A stretch of 8,346 bases of DNA from Lysobacteraceae bacterium (GTDB lineage Bacteria; Pseudomonadota; Gammaproteobacteria; Xanthomonadales; Xanthomonadaceae), in assembly GCA_028293685.1 (NCBI GenBank), contig JAQGOI010000149.1:1-8346 (forward strand). The letters run 5' to 3'. Positions 1-7,250 of this stretch are shown here, in pieces. Within the stretch, counting starts at the first letter, position 1, and every line of letters begins with the position of its first letter. A model generated the notes under the pieces. That model was not told where the DNA came from. It did not search any database and saw only the letters and a program-made list of their open reading frames with translations. Made by a program: the position numbers and the translations under genes.

Positions 1-208
1 GGATGCCGATGCCGCCGAGCTGCGCCATGGCCACGGCCAAACGCGCTTCGGTGACTGTATCCATCGCCGCGGCAAGGATCGGAAGATTGAGCCGCAGGTC
101 GCGGGTCAGTCGCGTGGCGAGCGAGACGTCCTTGGGCAGGATCACCGAATGCGCGGGGACAAGGGAAACGTCGTCGTAGGTGAGTGCTTCAGCCTGGATA
201 CGCAGCAT
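1..208 (-). CDS. guaB: IMP dehydrogenase, N-terminal fragment (cut by window edge)
   Basis: IMP dehydrogenase oxidises IMP to XMP with NAD, the rate-limiting step of guanine nucleotide synthesis in the cytosol. Reading the minus strand from the ATG at 208-206 gives 69 codons before the left edge. The protein begins [20 protein letters not shown], and residues 47-53 read AAMDTVT, followed by a GGIGI stretch at 65-69. These closely match the start of bacterial GuaB, covering the first strands of the TIM barrel before the CBS insert. The catalytic Cys loop and the CBS domains lie outside the window. The ATG is the usual GuaB start, but I see no clear Shine-Dalgarno sequence before it. folD lies 137 bases upstream on the same strand. 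Identity is very secure; completeness of the gene cannot be judged here. Confidence 0.95.
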   Translation of the reverse strand, partial: MLRIQAEALTYDDVSLVPAHSVILPKDVSLATRLTRDLRLNLPILAAAMDTVTEARLAVAMAQLGGIGI

Positions 209-237
209 GGGCCGGTCCGGGGGGAATGAAGCGAGTC

Positions 238-243
238 ATTGTA
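238..243 (-). promoter_or_regulatory. Possible -10 box for guaB
   Basis: On the minus strand this hexamer reads TACAAT, one mismatch from the sigma70 consensus TATAAT. It lies 29 bases before the guaB ATG, which would give a leader of about 20-25 bases. No good -35 hexamer is visible at 16-18 bases spacing. The call therefore rests on one box and its position, and a GC-rich background makes an AT-rich hexamer here mildly notable. Confidence 0.3.
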
Positions 244-303
244 CCGCGCGGTGAGAACCTGCGGGTTGTCGCCGTCCTTGCCGCGCCGCCGCGCGCTTTG
301 GCA

Positions 304-330
304 ATCGGATACCAGCGTTGGTATTCCGAT
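304..330 (-). terminator. Imperfect hairpin after folD; possible terminator
   Basis: Positions 304-314 (ATCGGATACCA) and 319-330 (TGGTATTCCGAT) are complementary over 11 pairs with one bulged base, around a 4-base loop (315-318, GCGT on plus). It begins 15 bases after the folD stop codon, where a terminator would be expected, and lies about 96 bases before the guaB start. The stem is AT-rich for this genome, and no U-run follows on the minus strand (TGCCAAAG). A strong intrinsic terminator is therefore unlikely; it may be a weak terminator, an RNA-stabilising 3' end, or a protein-binding inverted repeat. Confidence 0.4.
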
Positions 331-345
331 CCCGACGGACCACTC

Positions 346-1236
<891 letters not shown>

Positions 1237-1302
1237 GCAGGTGGGTCGATGCTGCGCTAGAGTCGGGTCACATTATCGCCTATCGAACATTCCCACATCG
1301 CC
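1237..1302. promoter_or_regulatory. Divergent promoter region between folD and DUF1244 gene
   Basis: This 66-base gap must hold the start signals for both divergent genes unless they are leaderless. Positions 1272-1277 read GATAAT on the minus strand, a fair -10 box for folD, and CATTAT at 1271-1276 is a possible -10 for the plus-strand gene. The two overlap, so the promoters would compete. The segment TATCGCCTATCG (1274-1285) contains two TATCG copies 7 bases apart. No convincing -35 box was found on either strand. Confidence 0.3.
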
Positions 1303-1617
1303 ATGAACACCAGCGACTCCAATACCGTCGCGATCGAGGCCGCCGTGTTTCGACGCCTGATCCAGCATCTGATGCAGGACCGGCCCGATGTGCAGAACAT
1401 CGACCTGATGATCCTTGCCGGCTTCTGCCGCAACTGCCTCTCGGACTGGTACCAGCAGGCAGCCGAAGGTCACGGCGTGGCCATGACGCGCGATGAGGCA
1501 CGCGACGCCGTCTACGGAATGCCGTTCGGACAGTGGAAGGCGATGCATCAGGAGGACGCGACGCCGGAGCAGCTGGCGGCCTTCGAGGCGGCGCGTCGCA
1601 AGCCCGACGGGGCCTGA
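1303..1617 (+). CDS. DUF1244 family protein
   Basis: This is a 104-residue cytosolic protein with no signal peptide or membrane segment. It matches my recollection of the DUF1244 (SMc04008-like) family: a helical N-terminus, then LAGFCRNCLSDWY at 38-50 with the family's Cys42-x-x-Cys45 pair, an acidic helix with an EAR motif (65-67), AVYGMPFGQWK at 69-79, and a C-terminal ATPEQLAAFE (86-95). Length is normal for the family. The biochemical function is unknown; the CxxC might bind metal or be redox-active, but that is inference. The ATG at 1303 places the conserved core at the usual depth, although no Shine-Dalgarno sequence precedes it. It is the only plus-strand gene in the window, transcribed away from folD and toward the DUF2272 gene. 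It appears intact and chromosomal in character. Confidence 0.88.
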   Translation: MNTSDSNTVAIEAAVFRRLIQHLMQDRPDVQNIDLMILAGFCRNCLSDWYQQAAEGHGVAMTRDEARDAVYGMPFGQWKAMHQEDATPEQLAAFEAARRKPDGA

Positions 1618-1642
1618 GCGGCAACAGAGGGTTGCTTGCTCA
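1615..1642. terminator. Inverted repeat spanning both convergent stop codons
   Basis: Outer arms TGAGC (1615-1619) and GCTCA (1638-1642) and inner arms GCAAC (1621-1625) and GTTGC (1631-1635) pair around a 5-base loop, separated by a small 1-by-2 interior loop. The left arm begins with the TGA of the plus-strand DUF1244 gene, and the right arm holds the TGA of the minus-strand DUF2272 gene. The position between convergent genes suits a two-way terminator. There is no T-run on either side, so efficiency is doubtful. Confidence 0.4.
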
Positions 1643-2644
1643 CGGCTGAGGGATTGGGCACCGCGGCACAGGGGGAATCGCGCCAACCACGCAGTTCACG
1701 CAGCAAGCCGGTGGCGGGGCCGCCAACGGAAACGCATTCGGCTGGAGCGGTTCAGGCCGCGGCAGTTGCGCCAGTGCCGCGGGGGATTTCAATTTCAGCA
1801 ATACGCTCCAATCCTGGCGGCTGAAGTTGCAATTCGCCGCGGCGTCGGGCGAACACGGCGGATCAACTCCGGAGCGCTGTGGCAACGCCCAGAAATTGCC
1901 GTTCCGGTTCACGCTGAGCAGTCGCATGGTCACGCCCTGCTGCACGTTGCCACCGATGGAATACACCCTGCCGTCGTTGTCGGGATTAACCGCAACGACG
2001 ATGTCGCAATGCATGTTGAGCGAGCCGCTGTGGGAGTCGATGGCTGCGATCAGTCCCGAATAACCGTAGGCCCTGGCCGGGATCCGCACGTAGCACAGCA
2101 GGTCGCCAACGCCCGGTTTCGTGGTCGCCGGGTCCAGATACTGGAACGGGCTGGTGTCAGGGTGCAGCCACGCCTCGCGCACGTAATCGAAGTGGCTGGC
2201 GGACGCGCGGAATCCCGGCACCCCGGCCTTGAGCATGATCCAGGACACGAACGCTGCCGACCATGGGTTGTCGATGACGAATGCACGGCACGATGGCGAC
2301 CCATTGCGATCTCCCGACGCGTAACCGCACTCGGAAGCGCCGGGAAATCCGCCCATCTGCCAGAGCAGGCCGCTTTCGCGCCAGTAGCCCGCAACACGAC
2401 GCCAGGCTTCGGTGCCATCGGCGAGAAGGCTGGATTCGCCTTCCATGACGGTAATGCTGGCAATCCGCCCATCAGCAGCGATGAACGGGCGGTACCACAG
2501 CATGTTCTCGTTACAGGCAACCGCTGCGATGCGTGTTGAGGTCTCGTTTGAGGACAGCTGCTGCCGCAACACCGGGCAGACGTCCGCGGCATCCACAGCT
2601 GATGTCGCCAGCACCAACGCCCCAATAACAATCGCTCGACGCAT
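1640..2644 (-). CDS. Secreted DUF2272 domain protein (NlpC/P60-CHAP-like fold)
   Basis: This gives a 334-residue protein that starts with a classical signal peptide: MRRA, a hydrophobic core IVIGALVLA, then AVDA with likely cleavage near residue 19-20. A longer reading frame up to 2779 exists, but it would bury the signal peptide inside and overlap moeB. The ATG at 2644 also has a GGAAGG 8 bases upstream. The middle fits the DUF2272 family: NPWSAAFVSW at 126-135, His151 in SASHFDY, a GVGDLLCY motif at 178-185, and HCDIVVA at 212-218. The pattern resembles CHAP/NlpC-P60 hydrolases, in which WCAAFV carries the nucleophilic Cys; here the residue is Ser129. A wall-related or periplasmic role is inferred, not shown. 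The C-terminus (about 286-334) is Pro-rich, with four Cys at 314, 315, 318 and 329. It is last in the moeB-side run, 46 bases after moeB, with which it shares no obvious function. Confidence 0.8.
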   Translation of the reverse strand: MRRAIVIGALVLATSAVDAADVCPVLRQQLSSNETSTRIAAVACNENMLWYRPFIAADGRIASITVMEGESSLLADGTEAWRRVAGYWRESGLLWQMGGFPGASECGYASGDRNGSPSCRAFVIDNPWSAAFVSWIMLKAGVPGFRASASHFDYVREAWLHPDTSPFQYLDPATTKPGVGDLLCYVRIPARAYGYSGLIAAIDSHSGSLNMHCDIVVAVNPDNDGRVYSIGGNVQQGVTMRLLSVNRNGNFWALPQRSGVDPPCSPDAAANCNFSRQDWSVLLKLKSPAALAQLPRPEPLQPNAFPLAAPPPACCVNCVVGAIPPVPRCPIPQP

Positions 2645-2690
2645 CGACCAGGCCTTCCCATCCAACGCTTCGCAGGTGGAGAACCGAGCC

Positions 2691-3815
2691 CTACGCTCCA
2701 GCGCACGACGCAGCGTAGTCGATATACCCCGGGAACGGCCTGCCAGGCGCGCAGACCGCGCAGTCGGGATCGGGCGCAAGCCGCGTCTGGCGAAAGCGCA
2801 TGGCGAGCGCGTCGAAGTGCAGCAATCGGCCCGTCAACGATTCGCCTAGATCCAGGATCAGCTTGATGGCCTCCGTCGCCTGCAACAGGCCGATGATCCC
2901 GGGCAGCACGCCCAGAACCCCGGCCTCGGCACAATTTGGAGCTGCCTGAGGGGGCGGCGGTTCGGCGAAGAGGCAGCGATAGCACGGCGCGCTGCCGCGT
3001 TGGCGGCCGGCATCGAAGACGCTCACCTGCCCTTCGAACCGAAGCACTGCCCCGTAGACCAAAGGAATTCCAAGATGTACGCAGGCGTCGTTGAGCAGGT
3101 AGCGGGCCGGGAAGTTGTCCGCGCCATCGATGGCAATGTCGACACCGTCCAGGTGCTTCTCGATGTTGGCGCCAGTCAGGCGTTCATCGATGGCTTCGAT
3201 GCGGGTGCGCGGATTCAATGCCGCAAGCGTGGCCGCTGCCGACTCGACCTTTGGACGACCGATGCGCGCTTCGGTGTGCAGAACCTGCCGCTGCAGGTTG
3301 CTGCGGTCAACGATATCGTCATCCACCAACCGCAATGTGCCGACACCTGCGGCGGCAAGGTACAGCGCCGCTGGCGAGCCGAGTCCGCCAACGCCAAGCA
3401 GCAGCACGCGCGCCCCCTCCAAGCGCCGCTGTCCATGCAAGCCGATTTCAGGCAGGCGCAGATGGCGTGAATAGCGCTCGGAGAAGTCGGCGTCGATGGC
3501 CGGCCGTGTCATGGGCAATCCGAGGGCTTCCCACGCAGCGGTGCCTCCGCGCACCGATGCGACGTTGTAACCGCTCGCGACAAGCGCGTGCGACGCGACC
3601 AGCGAGCGGTTCCCCGTCTGGCAGATCAGCAACACTTCGGCGTTGCGGTCCGGCAAATGCGCTCCGGGTTGCGCCGTCAGCTCCCAGCCGGGCACGCCAA
3701 GCGCCCCCTCGGCCATGCCGAGCGCGCGTTCGTGGTCGTCCCGGACGTCGATCAGGATTGCGCCTCCAGCAAGTCGTGCCAGCGCCGTCCGGGGATCGAT
3801 GTCGCGCATGCTCAT
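2691..3815 (-). CDS. moeB: Molybdopterin-synthase adenylyltransferase with N-terminal rhodanese domain
   Basis: A 374-residue cytosolic E1-like enzyme that adenylates the C-terminal glycine of the sulfur carrier MoaD (or a related carrier) so that it can be thiolated for molybdopterin synthesis. Residues 1-105 form a rhodanese domain with active loop CQTGNRS (65-71, Cys65). Residues 110-345 form the ThiF/MoeB domain: RYSRHLRLPEIG at 114-125, ATP loop GVGGLGSP at 141-148, RSNLQRQ at 171-177, Lys189 in GRPKV, and DGADN at 230-234. NCAEAGVLG at 294-302 carries the conserved Cys295. Two CxxC pairs, 278/281 and 352/355, make the structural zinc site. The rhodanese could carry persulfide sulfur, as the C-terminal one does in eukaryotic MOCS3/Uba4, but here the order is reversed. 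It starts 24 bases after moeA; a second ATG at 3809 is also possible. No moaD or moaE is in the window, so the true carrier partner is unproven. Confidence 0.92.
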   Translation of the reverse strand: MSMRDIDPRTALARLAGGAILIDVRDDHERALGMAEGALGVPGWELTAQPGAHLPDRNAEVLLICQTGNRSLVASHALVASGYNVASVRGGTAAWEALGLPMTRPAIDADFSERYSRHLRLPEIGLHGQRRLEGARVLLLGVGGLGSPAALYLAAAGVGTLRLVDDDIVDRSNLQRQVLHTEARIGRPKVESAAATLAALNPRTRIEAIDERLTGANIEKHLDGVDIAIDGADNFPARYLLNDACVHLGIPLVYGAVLRFEGQVSVFDAGRQRGSAPCYRCLFAEPPPPQAAPNCAEAGVLGVLPGIIGLLQATEAIKLILDLGESLTGRLLHFDALAMRFRQTRLAPDPDCAVCAPGRPFPGYIDYAASCAGA

Positions 3816-3839
3816 GCCGCCATTATCGGCCGCCGCCGG

Positions 3840-5057
3840 TCAATACGGCAGCACGTCGACAATGGATCCCGCGTCGAACAGGCGCTCGCCTTCGGGCAAC
3901 ACGATCAGCGCGTCGGACCGCGCAGCAGCGGCAAGGCGGTGTGACCCGTCCGCCGGGTCAGGGGTAACGTTGAGCATCGCATCGCCGCCCGAGTGCACCC
4001 GGCCACGCAGGAATTCCCGACGCGGATTGCGCTTGTCGAATCCATGCGACAGGCGTGCCTTCCAGCATTCGCGTGGCTCTGCCCTGCCCTGCAGACCGTC
4101 GAGCAGGCTGCGGCCGAGCGTCAACCAGGTTGCCAGGACGGACACCGGATTGCCCGGCAAACCGAGAAACTGCGCCCGTCCGAGCGTCCCGAACAGCAGC
4201 GGCATGCCCGGCTTCATCTGGACCTTCCAGAAATGCACCTGGCCGCGGGATTGCAACATCTCTGGGATGAAATCCTTTTCGCCCGCCGACACCGCGCCGC
4301 ACGTCAGCACCACGTCGAAACTGGACGCCGCATCCATCAGCGCCGCCGTCATGCGTCCGGCATCGTCTGGCAACGTCGGCCACGCGGTTGGCTGCAGGCC
4401 TTCGGCACGCAGCAGCCCCATGAGCAACGCGCGGTTGCTGTTGTAGATTTCGCCGCGTCGAAGCGGCAGTCCAGGCTCGATCAACTCGTCGCCGGTGGTG
4501 AAGACAGCGACCGTTGGACGACGCGCGACAGTGACTTGTGCCTGCCCGGCCGATGCGAGCATCGCCACTCGGGTAGCCGTCAACACACTGCCGTTTTGCA
4601 CGATGCGTTCTCCGGTGCGCAGATCCTCACCCGTCCGGCGGACGTGCGCCCCTTGCTGCAGTGGACCGGTGGTGTACACGCGCCCCGCTTCAATGCGGGT
4701 CATTTCACGCATGACGATCGAATCGGCACCCGACGGCAGCGCCGCGCCTGTGGTGATACGGACACACTGACCCGCGCCAACGACAAGATTCAACGCACAG
4801 CCGGCGAATTGATCGCCGATGACAAGCAGGCCTTCAGTCGATGCGGTCGACACATCCGCGTACCGGAATGCGAAACCGTCCATCGCGCTGTTGTCGAATG
4901 GCGGCAACGGCATCGTTGCCAGGACGTCCCGGGCGGCAATACGGTCGTAGGCATCCGACAACGAAACCCGTTCTTCCGGCAGGCGATGGCTGCCAGCCAC
5001 CCCGTCGATGATTGTCTGGGCCTGGCTGAACGAAATCCTTGTCGGAAACCCGCTCAC
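3840..5057 (-). CDS. moeA: Molybdopterin molybdenumtransferase MoeA (GTG start)
   Basis: MoeA inserts molybdate into adenylylated molybdopterin, hydrolysing the AMP and releasing Moco. I chose the GTG at 5057, which gives 405 residues, close to E. coli MoeA (411). The frame is open to an ATG at 5231, but that extra stretch has no MoeA similarity and lies wholly over mobA. Landmarks are PPFDNSAMDG at 52-61 (Asp60), ITTGAALPSGAD at 101-112, GEDLRTGE with Asp145, TTGDEL at 187-192 (Glu191), Asp231, GAVSAGEKDF at 254-263, Lys278 and Lys282 before PGMP, and GLPGNPVS at 299-306. These align with E. coli D59, D142, E188, D228, K275 and K279 at a steady offset of 1-3. The GTG overlaps the mobA stop as GTGA, which points to translational coupling. 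moeB follows after 24 bases. All key residues are present. Confidence 0.95.
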   Translation of the reverse strand: MSGFPTRISFSQAQTIIDGVAGSHRLPEERVSLSDAYDRIAARDVLATMPLPPFDNSAMDGFAFRYADVSTASTEGLLVIGDQFAGCALNLVVGAGQCVRITTGAALPSGADSIVMREMTRIEAGRVYTTGPLQQGAHVRRTGEDLRTGERIVQNGSVLTATRVAMLASAGQAQVTVARRPTVAVFTTGDELIEPGLPLRRGEIYNSNRALLMGLLRAEGLQPTAWPTLPDDAGRMTAALMDAASSFDVVLTCGAVSAGEKDFIPEMLQSRGQVHFWKVQMKPGMPLLFGTLGRAQFLGLPGNPVSVLATWLTLGRSLLDGLQGRAEPRECWKARLSHGFDKRNPRREFLRGRVHSGGDAMLNVTPDPADGSHRLAAAARSDALIVLPEGERLFDAGSIVDVLPY

Positions 5058-5644
5058 GGCCGCAGGCGCCTGCCAGCTGCCGCGAGATCCGCGGGTGTGT
5101 TCAGGTTGCCGACACGTCCTTCGCGCAAGCGCGCGGCGGACATGGCAAGCGCGTCCTGCAGCGCGTGGACACTGAAATCCGCGCGGGAAATCGCAGCATC
5201 GGTTGCCGGTCGGGCCGTCTCCACGTGCCACAGCGCCAACAGCGGCTGTCGGCCGTCATCGTCGACAGCGAACGATCCCTTCGAAGCGGCGTGCCCGACG
5301 AGCGTTGGAACCACGCCATCGCTGACATCGATCACGTCCACCGGAACGGTCAGCAACCATGGCGTGCGGCACGCGCGCAACAACGCATCCAGGCCACCCA
5401 TGGGTCCAATGTCTGCGATGGTGTCGGAGACAGTCGAAAGTCCGTGCCTGGCATAACGCCCAAGGTTGGCATTGGCGCTGACAAGCACGGCCTGCATCCG
5501 CGGGCGCAATGCGCGAACGATCCGAAGCACCTGCGGCTCGCCGTCCCGCTCAAGCCACGCTTTGTCGATGCCGCCGAGCCGTGTTGCGCGGCCGCCGGCA
5601 AGAATGCCGAGGGTGAGGTGTTGCGGTTGCAACAAGACGTTCAA
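5054..5644 (-). CDS. mobA: Molybdenum cofactor guanylyltransferase MobA (probable TTG start)
   Basis: MobA transfers GMP from GTP to Mo-molybdopterin, giving the MGD form used by DMSO-reductase-family enzymes such as nitrate reductases and formate dehydrogenases. The 196-residue product has the nucleotidyltransferase signature LAGGRATRLGGIDKAW at 15-30 (Lys28), VSDTIADIGPMGGL at 72-85, a metal-binding Asp103 in VPVDV, QPLLALW at 133-139, and the C-terminal NLNTPADL at 180-187. Length matches E. coli MobA (194). There is no in-frame ATG or GTG near the first conserved strand. TTG codons at 5644, 5635 and 5632 are the only plausible starts, so the exact N-terminus is uncertain by up to four residues, and no Shine-Dalgarno sequence is visible. 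It lies 56 bases after der and overlaps moeA by 4 bases. The second Pro of the usual PxDxP motif is missing (PVDVI). Confidence 0.9.
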   Translation of the reverse strand: MNVLLQPQHLTLGILAGGRATRLGGIDKAWLERDGEPQVLRIVRALRPRMQAVLVSANANLGRYARHGLSTVSDTIADIGPMGGLDALLRACRTPWLLTVPVDVIDVSDGVVPTLVGHAASKGSFAVDDDGRQPLLALWHVETARPATDAAISRADFSVHALQDALAMSAARLREGRVGNLNTPADLAAAGRRLRP

Positions 5645-5700
5645 GTCGTCACTACGCGGCGAAGCGCTGGCAACGCCACGGCCGTGTACCGACCTGCGCG

Positions 5701-7101
5701 TTACTTCCCGCGTTTGACATGCCGGATCAGGCGACGCTTCTTGGCGACCTGCTTGTCGGTGAGCACGTTCTTCTTGTCCTTGTACGGATTCTCGCCTTCC
5801 TTGAAGACGAAGCGCACTGGCGTACCGACCAGCTTGAAGCGCTTGCGGAAGAAGTTTTCGAGGTAACGCCGATAGGTGTCCGACAGCGTACGCAAGCGGT
5901 TGCCGTGGACGATGAAGGTCGGCGGATTCTCGCCGCCCGGGTGCGCGAAGCGCAGCTTCGCCACGTGCCCACGCACGACCGGCGGCGGATTGGTCTCATA
6001 GGCGACTTCAAGCGCCTTGGTGACTTCGGCGGTGCTGAACTTGTGCGTCGCCGATCTGTGCGCGCTGTGGATTGCCTTGAACAGCTCGCGCAACCCCGAA
6101 CCGTGCAGCGCGGAGATGCGGATCGATTCGGCCCAATCGACGAAGCCCAGCTTGCGTGCGACCAGCGTATCGGTCTGCTTGCGCTGGTAGTCGCTTTGAC
6201 CATCCCACTTGTTCACCGCGATGACCAGCGCACGCCCCGCATCAAGCACGGCGCCCAGCACCGTTGCATCCTGGTCGGTAACACCTTCACCGGCGTCGAG
6301 CATGATCACGGCGACCTGGCAGTGTTCGATCGCCTGCAGGGTTTTAACCACCGAAAACTTCTCGATCGCTTCTTCGACCTTGCCGCGCCGACGCAGTCCG
6401 GCGGTATCGATCAGGCGATACTTGCGGCCGTCGCGCTCCAGGTCGACCGCGATCGAATCGCGCGTCGTCCCCGGCACGTCGGAAGCGATCATGCGGTCCT
6501 CGCCGAGGATGCGGTTCACCAGCGTCGATTTGCCGACATTCGGCCGGCCGACGAATGCGATGCGGATGCGGTCGGGATCGTTGTCCAGGATTTCGGCATC
6601 GCCGTCATCCGGCAGCGTGGCAAGCACGCGCGCGAGCAGTGTGTCGATCCCTTGCCTGTGGGCAGAGGACACCGGGAGAACGTCCTTGATGCCATAGCGC
6701 GCAAACTCGGCAAGCGCCGTCTGTGCGTCGATGCCGTCGGTCTTGTTGACGACCAGGAAGGTCGGCGTGGCGACCTTGCGCAACCACGCAAGAATATCGT
6801 CGTCGAGCGACGATGCGCCCTCGCGCCCATCGACAATGAACAGGATGAGGTCGGCTTCTTCGGCCGCGGCCCGCGACTGCCTGGCCGTGGCGCCGGCCAA
6901 TCCCTCGTCGCTGCCGTCGATGCCGCCGGTGTCGACCAGCACGAACGGATTGTCGGGGTCGAGCCTGCAAACGCCGTAGTTGCGATCGCGCGTCACGCCA
7001 GGCTCGTCATGGACGAGCGCATCGCGCGTGCGCGTCAACGCATTGAACAACGTCGACTTACCAACGTTGGGACGACCGACGAGCGCGACGAGAGGGAGCA
7101 T
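5701..7101 (-). CDS. der: Ribosome biogenesis GTPase Der (EngA)
   Basis: Der is an essential GTPase with two tandem G domains that helps the 50S ribosomal subunit mature. The 466-residue product has a complete first G domain, with GRPNVGKST at 9-17, the switch motif PGVTRD at 34-39, DTGG at 57-60 and NKTD at 119-122. The second is also complete, with GRPNVGKST at 185-193, PGTTRD at 210-215, DTAG at 232-235 and NKWD at 297-300. A KH-like RNA-binding domain (about 355-440) follows, and then a Lys/Arg-rich tail ending HVKRGK, as expected for rRNA contact. It is shorter than E. coli Der (490), mainly because the acidic inter-domain linker is short (about 163-178). The ATG at 7101 sits directly before the first beta strand. 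It lies 129 bases after bamB, the same order as in E. coli (bamB-der), and 56 bases before mobA. Confidence 0.98.
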   Translation of the reverse strand: MLPLVALVGRPNVGKSTLFNALTRTRDALVHDEPGVTRDRNYGVCRLDPDNPFVLVDTGGIDGSDEGLAGATARQSRAAAEEADLILFIVDGREGASSLDDDILAWLRKVATPTFLVVNKTDGIDAQTALAEFARYGIKDVLPVSSAHRQGIDTLLARVLATLPDDGDAEILDNDPDRIRIAFVGRPNVGKSTLVNRILGEDRMIASDVPGTTRDSIAVDLERDGRKYRLIDTAGLRRRGKVEEAIEKFSVVKTLQAIEHCQVAVIMLDAGEGVTDQDATVLGAVLDAGRALVIAVNKWDGQSDYQRKQTDTLVARKLGFVDWAESIRISALHGSGLRELFKAIHSAHRSATHKFSTAEVTKALEVAYETNPPPVVRGHVAKLRFAHPGGENPPTFIVHGNRLRTLSDTYRRYLENFFRKRFKLVGTPVRFVFKEGENPYKDKKNVLTDKQVAKKRRLIRHVKRGK

Positions 7102-7230
7102 TCAGTAACCCGGAATCAGGATTCGAGAGGCGGGAATCGTCGACGTGGAACCAGCAAGGCAGGAATGGCAGCAGCGCTTTGATCCTGCGTGTCGATTCGA
7201 TGCCCTATCGCCGATGCTCGATATCCGTCT
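7102..7230 (-). other. bamB-der intergenic region
   Basis: This 129-base gap is the longest in the bamB to DUF2272 run, so a der promoter may sit here, but I found no convincing -10/-35 pair on the minus strand. It holds scattered copies of a GGAATC word: CGGAATC at 7111-7117, GGATTC at 7119-7124 (inverted) and CGGGAATC at 7131-7138. These recall the short GGGAATC-type words often seen between genes in Xanthomonadaceae. No small ORF with a credible start was seen. Confidence 0.35.
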
Positions 7231-7250
7231 TCACTTCCCGATGCGATAGG
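7204..7250 (-). repeat. 8-bp inverted repeat over the bamB 3' end
   Basis: CCTATCGC at 7204-7211 is the exact complement of GCGATAGG at 7243-7250, with a 31-base spacer that includes the bamB stop codon (7231-7233). It would make a large-loop stem in bamB mRNA just past the coding end. No T-run follows, so it is a poor intrinsic terminator. It may be chance, or a structure that protects the upstream message or separates bamB from der. Confidence 0.25.

Noticed and set aside
1493..2539. A 348-codon plus-strand frame beginning inside the DUF1244 gene
   Set aside because: It overlaps the DUF1244 gene in another frame and lies antisense to the signal-peptide-bearing DUF2272 gene; its sequence is Arg-rich with no domain.
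2645..2779. Possible 45-residue N-terminal extension of the DUF2272 protein
   Set aside because: It would overlap the moeB end and place the signal peptide internally; the ATG at 2644 has a GGAAGG at suitable distance.
3816..3839. Considered a promoter or terminator between moeA and moeB
   Set aside because: Only 24 bases with no hairpin and no clear box; an ordinary operon gap is the simpler reading.
5058..5231. Upstream ATG for moeA inside mobA
   Set aside because: The added 58 residues are Arg-rich and unlike any MoeA; the GTG at 5057 gives the normal family length and a standard 4-base overlap.
3993..5456. A 487-codon open frame on the plus strand across moeA and mobA
   Set aside because: It runs across two well-supported genes on the other strand, has no domain I recognise, and its equal length to the der antisense frame is coincidental.
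5719..7182. A 487-codon open frame on the plus strand, antisense to der
   Set aside because: Der on the minus strand has every GTPase motif. The antisense product shows no recognisable family and is rich in Arg, Asp, Gln and Val, as expected from reading a GC-rich gene backwards.
7102..7230. Considered a tRNA, small RNA or repeat array in the bamB-der gap
   Set aside because: No cloverleaf, no TTCGANNCC loop in proper context and no regular spacing of the GGAATC words.
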